DNA of 64,000 nt from an uncultured Thiodictyon sp. (GTDB lineage Bacteria; Pseudomonadota; Gammaproteobacteria; Chromatiales; Chromatiaceae). The stretch's first letter is position 1; each line of letters starts with the position of its first letter. The notes under the pieces were generated by a model that saw only the letters and a program-made list of their open reading frames with translations, was not told the DNA's origin and did no database searches. The position numbers and the translations under genes were made by a program. The DNA is taken from positions 1-64,000 of the forward strand of contig NZ_CAJAXH010000214.1 of NCBI RefSeq assembly GCF_903946935.1, given 5' to 3'. Below, piece by piece: positions 48,970-57,421 of the stretch.

Positions 48970-49559
48970 ACGTGCTCCGAATCGTCTTGGTCAACAGCAA
49001 ATTGGTGCCGAAGTGCGAGCTCAACCGGCGGGTTGTGCAGCCGAGTTCAGCGCCGGAGGGCAGTCCACCGTCGGGGTTCGAGCGCCGCCCCGCATACGAG
49101 AAGGCCGATGGGCCAACAACGCAGTACGACCCGACGTCAGGGCTAAAGGGGCCAGGCTCGAATACATTCCGGCACGACATAACCGAAATTAACTCGCATC
49201 CGATCCATTTATCCTATTCGTGCCCTGGCTGCCCCAAACAATTGGGGCAAATGCTAGCTGAAGTTTCCGGCTTTTCCAGGGGGGTACCAGAAGGGCGGGG
49301 GGGTACGCTGGGGGGATTTTCGAGGGGTTTGCCCAGATCCAGTCAAACCCTGCGAAAACTCCCGGCCCCAAGTGCCTAGCCCTGGACGGTTTTCAGAACC
49401 CGCAAGCTTCTGATGCTAGTACATGACCAACAACCAGTCAAGTCATACTGAAAAAGATTTGTTGACGCTGAGATCGCTATATTAAGCAACCTTTACACAT
49501 GGGGCGCCCCATTATCAGAGCCACCCGCAGACGCCCTCATTCCTGCCGCCTTGCGCACC
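48970..49559. other. Intergenic region, about 590 bp
   Basis: This is the upstream region of the protease gene. It contains G-runs (49275-49330) and an A/T-rich patch near 49440-49500 that differs from the GC-rich surroundings. No gene, RNA or convincing promoter was found. Confidence 0.35.
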
Positions 49560-49873
49560 GCTGGCCGGGCTGAACGACGTCATCAAGGGCCAGCCCCTGG
49601 TGATCGCTGAGAGCGATGGGGAGGCGATCCGCCCGCATCCGAAGTTCCGGGTGTTCGCCACCGGCTACTCGGTGGGCGCGGGGGGCGGCTCGGGCCTCTA
49701 TCAGGGGGGCTTACGCCAAGACCTGGCCTTCGTGGACCGCTTCCGGGTGGTCCTGGTCGGTTACCGGGAACCTGCGGTCGAGAAGGAGATGACCTATCCG
49801 GATGGATCGGTCAAGGAGTGGGGCTACGCCGAGTTGGGCACCGAAATTGACTTGCCCCCGATCTGCAACCAGA
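49560..49873 (+). pseudogene. Fragment of a CobS/MoxR-like AAA ATPase
   Basis: LNDVIKGQPLVIAESDGEAI, then FRVFATGYSVGAGGGSGLYQG and FVDRFRVVLVGY resemble the Walker B to sensor region of CobS/CbbQ-type AAA proteins. The start and C-terminus are missing, and the reading passes into unrelated sequence after about 49790. Confidence 0.55.
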
Positions 49874-50272
49874 ATGCAGGTACTTTTGAGATTGCTGGAT
49901 ACGGATGTCTGTATCGAGTCCCTGCGCGGCAACCCGCTGGTCATGGAGCAACGACGCGCGACCCAGGACCGCGTGGCAACCACCTGGATCACCGCCTGCG
50001 AGCTGGCCTACGGCGCCGCTAACTCACGGGCAGCGGCAGCGAATCGGAGCCTAGTGACCGAATTTCTGGCCACCCTCCCGATCCTGGATTTCAATCTCCC
50101 CGCGGCCCTTGATTTCGGTCACCATAAGGCACGATCGCCCTGTAGGCCTTCGTCATTAGTCCGGCCAGATCCCGGCTGGCACTCGTCGCGGCCTGGGGGC
50201 CGCTCCTACGGCGTAGGAGCGGCCCCCAGGCCGCGACGGGCTGCGGCGACGACCCATGGCCGGAATTTATGA
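49874..50272 (+). pseudogene. Truncated VapC-type PIN toxin
   Basis: MQVLLRLLDTDVCIESLRGN and WITACELAYGA contain the first Asp and the Glu of a PIN domain, an RNase fold. After NLPAALDFG the frame enters a palindromic repeat (50184-50238) and the last Asp-containing part is lost. No antitoxin gene precedes it. Inactive. Confidence 0.65.
50184..50238. repeat. Perfect 55-nt palindrome, GTCGCGGCCTGGGGG family, copy 1
   Basis: Two 27-nt arms around a single central G (CTCCTACG-G-CGTAGGAG) form a perfect hairpin. The same sequence occurs at 56772-56824. It ends the VapC fragment. Confidence 0.85.
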
Positions 50273-50323
50273 TCAAGGCCGCGCAGTACCCTTGCGAGCG
50301 CCGCCCCGGGAGCGAACTACGCC

Positions 50324-51586
50324 ATGAGACTGTTCGACATCATCGCCGCACTGATCACGCTGTCGGCGCTGTTCAGTTGGTTCAACTACCGCTTTTTGAA
50401 GCTGCCGACCGCCATCGGGCTGATGCTGATCGCGCTGCTCGCCTCCCTGGCGCTGCTGCTGCCGATCCCGGGCAACGACGGCTTGGAACAGGAGGTGCGG
50501 CGGCTGCTCGACAGCATCGACTTCGACGAGACCGTGCTGCACGGCATGTTGGGCTTTCTGCTGTTTGCCGGGGCGCTGCATGTGCGGCTCGCCGATCTGG
50601 CCAGGCACAAATGGGTGATCCTGCTGCTGGCGAGCGTGGGCGTGCTGATCTCCGCCGTGCTGGTGGGCCTGGGCGCCTGGCTGCTGTTTTTCCTGGTCGG
50701 TCTCCCGATCCCGCTGATCTATTGCCTGCTGTTCGGCGCGCTCATCTCACCCACCGACCCCATCGCGGTGCTCAGTATCCTCAAGCAGGCCGCGGCGCCC
50801 AAGAGCCTGGAGAACAAGATCACCGGCGAGTCGCTGTTTAACGACGGGGCGGCCGTGGTGCTGTTTCTGGTGCTGGCGCGGATCGCCGGCGGCGACGAGT
50901 TGGCCCACCCCGGTCTGTTCATCGAGGCCTTCCTGACGGAGGCGCTCGGCGGCCTGGCCTTGGGGCTGGCGAGCGGTGGACTGGCCTATCTGATGATGCG
51001 CGGCATCGACAACTATCAGGTGGAGGTGCTGCTGACCCTGGCGGTGGCGAGCGGCGCCTATGCGGTGGCGGAGCACTGGCACGTGTCGGCGCCGATTACG
51101 GTCGTGGTCGCCGGACTCTTGATCGGCAATCTGGCCCGCGAAGGGGTCTGGTCGGCCGAGACGATGCGCTATGTCGACGCCTTCTGGGAGCTGATCGACG
51201 AGGTCTTGAATGCGGTGCTGTTCGTGCTGATCGGCCTCGAGGTGATGGTGTTGACCCTCAGCGGGTCCATTCTGCTCGCCGGCCTGCTGGCCATCCCGCT
51301 GGTGCTGCTCGCCCGGGCGGTCAGTACCGCCCTGCCGCTTGCGGCACTGCGGCGCTTCCGCACCTGGTCGCCGGGGGTGGTCGCGATCCTCACCTGGGGC
51401 GGGCTGCGCGGCGGCATCTCGGTGGCGATGGCGCTCTCGCTGCCGCACGGCGAGGTCCGCGACCTGCTGGTCTCGGTGACCTATATCGTGGTGGTCTTCT
51501 CTATTCTGGTGCAGGGACTCACCCTGGGACCCTTCATTCGGGCGACCGGCCGGCGGGCCGATCTGGAGTTCTCTGCCAGTCGATGA
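50324..51586 (+). CDS. CPA1 family Na+/H+ antiporter (420 aa)
   Basis: About 12 membrane helices are visible. ALISPTDPIAVLSIL and ESLFNDGAAVVLFLVLA hold the ion-binding Asp residues (TDP and ND motif) of CPA1 exchangers. ILTWGGLRGGISVAMALSLP is the typical late helix. It exports Na+ for H+ across the inner membrane. Short C-terminus with no cytoplasmic regulatory domain. Single gene. Confidence 0.93.
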   Translation: MRLFDIIAALITLSALFSWFNYRFLKLPTAIGLMLIALLASLALLLPIPGNDGLEQEVRRLLDSIDFDETVLHGMLGFLLFAGALHVRLADLARHKWVILLLASVGVLISAVLVGLGAWLLFFLVGLPIPLIYCLLFGALISPTDPIAVLSILKQAAAPKSLENKITGESLFNDGAAVVLFLVLARIAGGDELAHPGLFIEAFLTEALGGLALGLASGGLAYLMMRGIDNYQVEVLLTLAVASGAYAVAEHWHVSAPITVVVAGLLIGNLAREGVWSAETMRYVDAFWELIDEVLNAVLFVLIGLEVMVLTLSGSILLAGLLAIPLVLLARAVSTALPLAALRRFRTWSPGVVAILTWGGLRGGISVAMALSLPHGEVRDLLVSVTYIVVVFSILVQGLTLGPFIRATGRRADLEFSASR

Positions 51587-51611
51587 CCTGCCGATGCCAT
51601 CAGTTCCCGCC

Positions 51612-52091
51612 CTAGGGTCGGCGCGCGCGCTCCAGCGCGGCCTCCGCGGCCTGCACCTTCTGCTGGGCCGCGGCCACCCGCCGCTCGTAGTCAGGAGTGG
51701 AGATGCGGTCGCCGCCGGGGGTGACCTGCCAGTCCTCCGCGCCGTGGATCTTCGTCTGCTCCAGTTCAGCCGTGGCCTGGATCACGGCCTGCTGGGCCTG
51801 CCTCACCTGGTCTGGATTCGGCGTCGGGGCCGTTTCAGGCGGGGGCGTCGCCGGGGTCTTGGTCTCACCCGGCGCGTCTGGTGCGCCGGTGCGGACCTGC
51901 AACTCCTGCACGGTTCGCGCGCCACCCGCGGGCGGGGCCGCCGAATAGGTCACACGGCCCTCGGCGTCCACCGATTTGAAGATCGCCTCGGCACCGACCG
52001 GCCCGGCGACGGCCAGTACACAGACGATCACCCACGCGCCGCGCGGGCGGGTCAGGGGGCGTATCCAGGAGCGGATGGAGACGAGATTCAT
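51612..52091 (-). CDS. DUF4124 exported protein (159 aa)
   Basis: The N-terminal signal segment (TRPRGAWVIVCVLAVAGPVGA) is followed by a DUF4124 domain (IFKSVDAEGRVTYSAAPPAGG), a Pro/Thr-rich linker and a C-terminal coiled-coil-like helix (ERRVAAAQQKVQAAEAALERAR). The family is common in gammaproteobacterial periplasm; role unknown. Convergent with the antiporter gene. Confidence 0.82.
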   Translation of the reverse strand: MNLVSIRSWIRPLTRPRGAWVIVCVLAVAGPVGAEAIFKSVDAEGRVTYSAAPPAGGARTVQELQVRTGAPDAPGETKTPATPPPETAPTPNPDQVRQAQQAVIQATAELEQTKIHGAEDWQVTPGGDRISTPDYERRVAAAQQKVQAAEAALERARRP

Positions 52092-52125
52092 CTGGGCGTT
52101 ACCATTGAAGTCAGGCCAGGACCCG

Positions 52126-52179
52126 GTGGGAGCGGCTTCAGCCGCGACCCGCCCTCGTCGCGGCTGAAGCCGCTCCCAC
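52126..52179. repeat. Hairpin element, GTGGGAGCGGCTTCAGCCGCGAC
   Basis: 23-nt perfect arms (52126-52148 and 52157-52179) with an 8-nt loop. It belongs to the widespread REP-like hairpins with the GGAGCGGC core and lies upstream of the DUF4124 gene. Confidence 0.8.
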
Positions 52180-52254
52180 GGGCGGTGGCGCGGGCGCCAT
52201 GGCGGCTAATGTAACGCGGCGGGCAGGTGCTTGGCTACGCGCCTTTACGCGCCT

Positions 52255-53001
52255 TTAATGATAATGCTCGGTGCTGTACTGTCCCGGGGCATTGCGGCGA
52301 TGCCGCACCAGTCCGCGCGCCTCCAGGAGGAGCTTGACCTCCTTGATCATGGCGGCGTTACCGCACAGCATCACGTGACTGGCGGCCGGATCGATGCGCA
52401 CCCCCACCCGCGCCTCCAAGTCCCCACTGGTCAGCAGATCGGTGATGCGCCCAGCCAGGGCTTGGGGGCAGGACTCCCGGCTCACCACCGGGACGAAGAT
52501 GAACCGCTCTCCCCAGCGCTGGGCGATGGCGGCGATGGTCTCGCCGTAGACCAGATCGGTGGCACTGCGCACCCCATGGACCAGGACCACCCGCTCAAAG
52601 CGCTCCCAGGGGTCCGGGGTGCGCAGGATGGAGAGATAGACCCCAATGGCCGTGCCAGTGGCCAGCAGCCAGAGGGTCGCGGCGGCCTCGACCGCCTCCA
52701 GGGTGAAGATGCCCCCGGCCTTGGCCGAGACCCACACGGTGTCACCGGGGTTGAGGGCCGAGAGATAGGGGGTCAGCGGCCCCCCCGGCAGCTCGTTGAA
52801 GAGGATCTCCAATGGACGCTCAGACGGCGGATTGACCAGCGAGTAGGGCCGCCCCACCCGCTCGCCCGCGATATCCATGGCCACCTTGACGAACTGGCCC
52901 GCCCTGAACTCGCCCAGCGGGGCGTCCAACTGGATGCTATAGAGGCCCTCCGTCCAGGTATGCTTACCGACCACCGTCCCCTTGACCCATTCGTTCATCA
53001 T
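52255..53001 (-). CDS. fpr: Ferredoxin/flavodoxin-NADP reductase (248 aa)
   Basis: FAD domain motif GRPYSLVNPP (normally RPYS) is followed by the NADP part with LLATGTAIGVYLSIL and VMLCGNAAMI. The C-terminal YSTEHYH with an aromatic residue close to the end is that of bacterial subclass II enzymes. It moves electrons between NADPH and ferredoxin or flavodoxin. GACGATG region gives either of two ATG starts (53001 or 52998). Confidence 0.93.
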   Translation of the reverse strand: MMNEWVKGTVVGKHTWTEGLYSIQLDAPLGEFRAGQFVKVAMDIAGERVGRPYSLVNPPSERPLEILFNELPGGPLTPYLSALNPGDTVWVSAKAGGIFTLEAVEAAATLWLLATGTAIGVYLSILRTPDPWERFERVVLVHGVRSATDLVYGETIAAIAQRWGERFIFVPVVSRESCPQALAGRITDLLTSGDLEARVGVRIDPAASHVMLCGNAAMIKEVKLLLEARGLVRHRRNAPGQYSTEHYH

Positions 53002-53120
53002 CGTCTCTTACCTGCCCAGGAGTTGCCGAATCTCAGTCCCAGGGGGCCCCGCACCCCCTGTCACCTATGTGCGGGGTTAGATTGGTCCGGCGGGACGCGC
53101 ATTCAAACCGCGGCCAGCCC

Positions 53121-53474
53121 TCAGTCCCCATACTCCGCCGCCCGCCGGGCGTCGCCCCGCACACGCTCCGCCGGATAGCGCTGCTCGTTGATGGCAATCT
53201 TGCGGTAGGCGGCGGCGATAGGGTCGACCCCGAGGCGCTCGGCGATCCGGATCAGATAGATGAGGCAGTCGGCCACCTCCATGGCCACCTGCTCCTTCTT
53301 CTCCGGGGCCAGGTCCAGACTCTGCTCCTGGGTCAGCCACTGGAAGTGTTCCAACAGTTCGCCCACCTCCCCCGCCAGGGCCATGGACAGATTTTTGGGT
53401 GAGTGGAACTGCTCCCAGTCACGCTCCTGGGCAAAGCGGATCAGGCGGGCATTGAGATCGTCCAGGCTGTCCAT
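53121..53474 (-). CDS. MazG-like nucleotide pyrophosphohydrolase (117 aa)
   Basis: The helical MazG core with EVGELLEHFQWL and EVADCLIYLIRIAERLGVD carries the four metal-binding acids (EVGE...EVAD). SPKNLSMALAGE is the classic start. It hydrolyses non-canonical or dCTP-like nucleotides to the monophosphate. It begins 5 bp after the argH stop on the same strand, hence an operon. Confidence 0.92.
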   Translation of the reverse strand: MDSLDDLNARLIRFAQERDWEQFHSPKNLSMALAGEVGELLEHFQWLTQEQSLDLAPEKKEQVAMEVADCLIYLIRIAERLGVDPIAAAYRKIAINEQRYPAERVRGDARRAAEYGD

Positions 53475-53479
53475 CGCCG

Positions 53480-54895
53480 TTAGCCCGCGGCCAACCGCGC
53501 GCGGGCGCGGGCGATGGCGGCGCGCACCTGGGCCGGCGCCGTGCCCCCCAGGTGGTCGCGGGCGGCCACCGAGCCATCCAGGGTGAGAACGGCGAAGACA
53601 TCGGGTTCGATGCGGTCCGAAAACCCGCGCAGTTCATCGATGGTCAGCAGTGCCAGGTCGCGCCCCTCCCGCACCCCCAGGGCCACCGCCTGACCGACGA
53701 TCTCATGGGCGTCGCGAAAGGGGATGCCCTTGCGCACCAGATAGTCCGCCAGATCCGTGGCGGTGCTGAACCCCTGGGCGGCGGCGGCGCGCATCCGCTC
53801 CCGTCGGCAGGCGACGTGGCCCATCATGTCGGCATAGACCTTGAGACAGCCCTTCACATTGTCCACGGTGTCGAAGAGTGGCTCCTTATCCTCTTGATTG
53901 TCCTTGTTGTAGGCGAGCGGCTGACCCTTCATGAGGGTCAATAGCCCCATCAGATGGCCGAAGATCCGCCCGCTCTTGCCGCGCACCAACTCAGGCACGT
54001 CCGGATTTTTCTTCTGCGGCATGATGGACGAGCCGGTGCAGAAGCTATCCGACAGCTCCACGAAGGCGAACTGCGCGGACGACCAGAGGATCAGCTCCTC
54101 GGAGAAGCGCGATAAATGCATCATCAGGATCGCCGCCGCGGCGCTAAACTCAATGGCAAAGTCGCGATCCGAAACGGCGTCCAAGGAGTTCTCCGCCGGG
54201 TGGTCGAAGCCCAGGAGTTGCGCGGTCAACTGACGGTCGATGGGGTAGGTGGTGCCGGCCAGGGCGGCGGCCCCCAGCGGCATGACGTTGACGCGGCCCC
54301 GGCAATCGGCCAGGCGCGCGCGGTCGCGCTCCAGCATCTCGAACCAGGCCATCATGTGATGACCGAAGGTAATCGGCTGGGCCACCTGGAGGTGCGTGAA
54401 ACCGGGCATGACCGTGTCCGCCTCGCGCTCCGCCAGGTCCAGCAGGGCGGCCTGGAAGCGAACGATCGCCTCGCGGATGGTGTCGATCTCATCGCGCAGC
54501 CACAGGCGCACGTCGGTGGCGACCTGGTCGTTACGCGAGCGCCCGGTATGCAGACGCTTGCCGGCCTCGCCGATGGCCGCCGTGAGGGCCGTCTCCACAT
54601 TCATGTGGACGTCCTCCAGCGGGATGGACCAGATGAAGTCGCCGGCGTCGATGCGCTCACGCACCGCTGTGAGGCCGGCGACGATCTGGTCGGCCTCCGT
54701 CTGGCTCAAGATGCCCTGACGGGCCAGCATGGTGGCGTGGGCGATGGAACCCTGGATGTCGTAGCGGTAGAGTCGACGGTCGAAATCTACCGAGGCGGTA
54801 AAGGCCTCGACGAAGGCGTCCGTCGGGGCGCTGAAGCGCCCGGCCCAGGGTTTCCCGGCGACGGCGGACGGGGTGTGACTTGGCTCGTGCATCAT
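53480..54895 (-). CDS. argH: Argininosuccinate lyase (471 aa)
   Basis: This catalyses the last step of arginine synthesis, argininosuccinate to arginine and fumarate. The fumarase-family signature [22 protein letters not shown] is intact, as are [13 protein letters not shown] and [19 protein letters not shown]. Full length. Start at 54895 or the next ATG 54892. It is head to head with the LytTR gene. Confidence 0.97.
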   Translation of the reverse strand: MMHEPSHTPSAVAGKPWAGRFSAPTDAFVEAFTASVDFDRRLYRYDIQGSIAHATMLARQGILSQTEADQIVAGLTAVRERIDAGDFIWSIPLEDVHMNVETALTAAIGEAGKRLHTGRSRNDQVATDVRLWLRDEIDTIREAIVRFQAALLDLAEREADTVMPGFTHLQVAQPITFGHHMMAWFEMLERDRARLADCRGRVNVMPLGAAALAGTTYPIDRQLTAQLLGFDHPAENSLDAVSDRDFAIEFSAAAAILMMHLSRFSEELILWSSAQFAFVELSDSFCTGSSIMPQKKNPDVPELVRGKSGRIFGHLMGLLTLMKGQPLAYNKDNQEDKEPLFDTVDNVKGCLKVYADMMGHVACRRERMRAAAAQGFSTATDLADYLVRKGIPFRDAHEIVGQAVALGVREGRDLALLTIDELRGFSDRIEPDVFAVLTLDGSVAARDHLGGTAPAQVRAAIARARARLAAG

Positions 54896-55022
54896 GAGGT
54901 CTGACCGGTGACAAATGGGTCATTCTACATGCGCCCCGTCCGCGTCGCACGGTCGGCCGCCAATAAACGCCAACGAACGCAAATAAATTCAAGGGGTTCA
55001 ACCCGCTGGTGGAGAACGCGGT

Positions 55023-55436
55023 ATGACAGCAGCAACGACGAGCCAGGTGGATGACAACGCCCGCGACGCGGCCGAGCCGGGGCGACGGCGCTCGCTCAGC
55101 GCGCGTTACCTGGGCGGACTGCGCCGCGTACCGATCGATGACATCATTTTTCTCCTGGCCGAGCACAAATATGTCACGGTGCGCCACACCGGGGGCGAGC
55201 TCCTGGTGGACGAATCGCTGAAGGCCCTGGAGCAGGAGTTCGCCGACTGCTTCCTGCGCATCCACCGCAACGCACTGGTGGCGCGTTCGCGGCTGTTGGC
55301 CGTGGAGAAGGGCGCGGCCGGCGGCCTCGCGGTGCGGCTGCGCGACTGCCCGCAGCGACTGCCGGTGAGCCGTCGACACCTCGCCGAGTTGCGCCGGTGG
55401 CTGAGTAGCAGCGCGCGCCCGCGTGCCGCAGAGTAA
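55023..55436 (+). CDS. LytTR DNA-binding protein without receiver domain (137 aa)
   Basis: The LytTR domain covers about residues 30-130 (DIIFLLAEHKYVTVRHTGGELLVDESL...FLRIHRNALVARSRL...LPVSRRHLAELRRWL). In pseudomonads argH is next to algR, whose C-terminal half is this domain; here the N-terminal receiver is absent and the first 30 residues are a short basic stretch. GGAG lies before the ATG. It could be a constitutive regulator or a remnant of AlgR; the DNA-binding part looks intact. Confidence 0.82.
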   Translation: MTAATTSQVDDNARDAAEPGRRRSLSARYLGGLRRVPIDDIIFLLAEHKYVTVRHTGGELLVDESLKALEQEFADCFLRIHRNALVARSRLLAVEKGAAGGLAVRLRDCPQRLPVSRRHLAELRRWLSSSARPRAAE

Positions 55437-55571
55437 AAATCGCAACGCCGCCTGACGCTAAAGTGGACCCCATGCGTTGGTCCTCAGCGATGGGTACAAT
55501 CGCACCCATCGCGCAGGCGCTAGACCTGCCCCACTGCCGCCCGGCGTCGCCGGGCCGATTTAGAGGTGACC

Positions 55572-56699
55572 ATGCCCGGCTTGCTCCCCGCCGTCGATCC
55601 CGACGGCCTGCTCGAATATTCGGTGGTCTTCACCGACCGCTCGCTCAACCACATGTCCCAGTCCTTCCAAGGCGTGATGCGCGACCTCTCCGCCATGCTC
55701 AAGGAGGTGTACCACGCCCACGCCGTGGCGATCGTGCCCGGCGGCGGCACCTACGGCATGGAGGCCGTCGCACGCCAGTTCGCCACCGGCAAGAAGGCGC
55801 TGGTGATCCGCAACGGCTGGTTCAGCTACCGCTGGACTCAGATCTTCGACATGGGCTCGATCCCGGCCGAGTCCGTGGTGCTCAAGGCGCGACCGGTGGA
55901 CGCGGGACCGCAGGCGGCCTTTGCGCCGGCGCCGATCGAGGAGGTGGTGGCCGCGATTGCCCAGCACCGGCCGGACATCGTGTTCGCGCCCCATGTCGAG
56001 ACCTCGGCCGGCATCATCCTGCCCGACGACTATCTGCGCGCGGTAGCCGAGGCGGTACACGCCGTCGGGGGGCTCTTCGTGCTCGACTGCGTCGCCTCGG
56101 GCGCCATCTGGGTGGACATGCAGGCGATCGGCGTGGACATCCTGATCAGCGCACCGCAGAAGGGTTGGACCAGTTCGCCCTGCGCCGCGCTGGTGATGCT
56201 GAGCCCCTTGGCGCGCGAGCGCATCGACGCCACCACCAGCACCAGCTTCGCCTGCGATCTCAAGAAGTGGCTACAGATCATGGCCGCCTACGAGGGTGGC
56301 GGTCACGCCTACCACGCCACCATGCCCACCGACTCACTGGCGCAACTGCGCGACGTGATGAAGGAGACCGCGGCCTATGGGTTTGAGAAGGTGCGGGCGG
56401 AACAGTGGGAACTCGGCACCCGGGTGCGTGCGCTGCTCGCATCCCGCGGCATCCGCAGCGTGGCGGCCGAGGGCTTCCAGGCGCCGGGCGTGGTGGTGAG
56501 CTATACCAGCGACGACGGGCTCAACAGCGGCGCCAAGTTTGCCGCCGTTGGCGTGCAGAGCGCGGCCGGCGTGCCGTTGCAATGCGACGAGCCGGCGGGG
56601 TTCAAGACCTTCCGTGTCGGCCTCTTCGGGCTCGACAAGCTGCACAATGTCGAGCGCACGGTGGCGAACCTGGAGCGGGCGCTGGATCAAGTGCTCTGA
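55572..56699 (+). CDS. Class V PLP-dependent aminotransferase (375 aa)
   Basis: The PLP-binding Lys lies in ISAPQKGWTSSP, and VPGGGTYGMEAVARQF, FVLDCVASGAI are the cofactor-phosphate and Asp motifs of alanine-glyoxylate/serine aminotransferases. GAGGTG precedes the ATG at 55572. The donor and acceptor cannot be told from sequence. The 3' end lies inside a 51-bp tandem duplication. Confidence 0.9.
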   Translation: MPGLLPAVDPDGLLEYSVVFTDRSLNHMSQSFQGVMRDLSAMLKEVYHAHAVAIVPGGGTYGMEAVARQFATGKKALVIRNGWFSYRWTQIFDMGSIPAESVVLKARPVDAGPQAAFAPAPIEEVVAAIAQHRPDIVFAPHVETSAGIILPDDYLRAVAEAVHAVGGLFVLDCVASGAIWVDMQAIGVDILISAPQKGWTSSPCAALVMLSPLARERIDATTSTSFACDLKKWLQIMAAYEGGGHAYHATMPTDSLAQLRDVMKETAAYGFEKVRAEQWELGTRVRALLASRGIRSVAAEGFQAPGVVVSYTSDDGLNSGAKFAAVGVQSAAGVPLQCDEPAGFKTFRVGLFGLDKLHNVERTVANLERALDQVL

Positions 56700-56773
56700 G
56701 GCACCGGGTCATTCCGCTTAGTGGAGCGGGCGCTGGATCAAGTGCTCTGAGGCACCGGGTCATTCCGCTTAGT
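56672..56773. repeat. 51-bp exact tandem duplication
   Basis: Units 56672-56722 and 56723-56773 are identical. The first contains the last codons and stop of the aminotransferase gene; the second repeats them outside the gene and runs into the palindrome at 56772. Confidence 0.9.
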
Positions 56774-56824
56774 CGCGGCCTGGGGGCCGCTCCTACGGCG
56801 TAGGAGCGGCCCCCAGGCCGCGAC
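56772..56824. repeat. Perfect 53-nt palindrome, copy 2
   Basis: Identical core to the element at 50184-50238, 26-nt arms. It lies between the duplication above and the hicB gene. Confidence 0.85.
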
Positions 56825-56887
56825 CGGTCGCCACAGGAGTGCCCGGCATTTTGATCACGGTTGGAACGCGAAGAGGGGCAAAACGCC

Positions 56888-57124
56888 ATGCAGAAACCGT
56901 TGTTCGTCCATGCTGACTGGGATGAAGAGGCTGGCGTCTGGGTCGCCGACAGCGTCGAGGTCCCCGGCCTGACCACTGAGGCCGCAACCGTCGAAGACCT
57001 GGTCGCCAAGCTCAAGGTCATGATTCCCGAACTGTTGACCGCCAACGGCACGCCGATTCAGGAGGCGGTCCCCTTCGAACTCCTGATCCGGCGCTTCGAC
57101 ACCGCTTACCGTGCCGCGGCCTGA
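56888..57124 (+). CDS. hicB: HicB-like antitoxin (78 aa)
   Basis: The partial RNase H-like fold FVHADWDEEAGVWVADSVEVPGLTTEAATVEDLV is that of HicB antitoxins (DUF1902). There is no C-terminal DNA-binding extension, so autoregulation would rely on another protein. The stop overlaps the toxin ATG by one base (TGATG), giving coupled translation. Start at 56888 by homology. Confidence 0.87.
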   Translation: MQKPLFVHADWDEEAGVWVADSVEVPGLTTEAATVEDLVAKLKVMIPELLTANGTPIQEAVPFELLIRRFDTAYRAAA

Positions 57125-57321
57125 TGGGCAGCAGCCTCACCCCTGAGTTGAAGCGGCTGCTGACACAGGCCGGCTGCGCCTTTGAACGACACGGCAAGGG
57201 CGACCACGACATCTGGTACAGCCCGCTCACCGCGCGCCGCTTCACGGTCGACCATAAGATCGTGTCCCGTCACACGGCCAACGGCGTACTGCGGCAGGCG
57301 GGTTTACCCAAGGCGTTCTGA
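57124..57321 (+). CDS. hicA: HicA-like toxin (65 aa)
   Basis: A double-stranded RNA-binding fold with the active His in FERHGKGDHDIWYSP is typical of HicA mRNA interferases; the following VSRHTANGVLRQAGL is the C-terminal helix. Together with hicB it forms a complete type II module in antitoxin-first order. Confidence 0.88.
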   Translation: MGSSLTPELKRLLTQAGCAFERHGKGDHDIWYSPLTARRFTVDHKIVSRHTANGVLRQAGLPKAF

Positions 57322-57421
57322 TCCGGCCAGCCGCATCCATGCATACTGCCCGGCGCCCGCCATGGTGGATGCGCTGCCCTTACCCACCCTACGGCTTTGA
57401 TTGTGTGATGGAGTCCTTGCC

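Noticed and set aside
56861-56887. Upstream start of HicB
   Set aside because: The in-frame ATG at 56861 adds nine residues (MEREEGQNA) not found in the family; 56888 is the better start.
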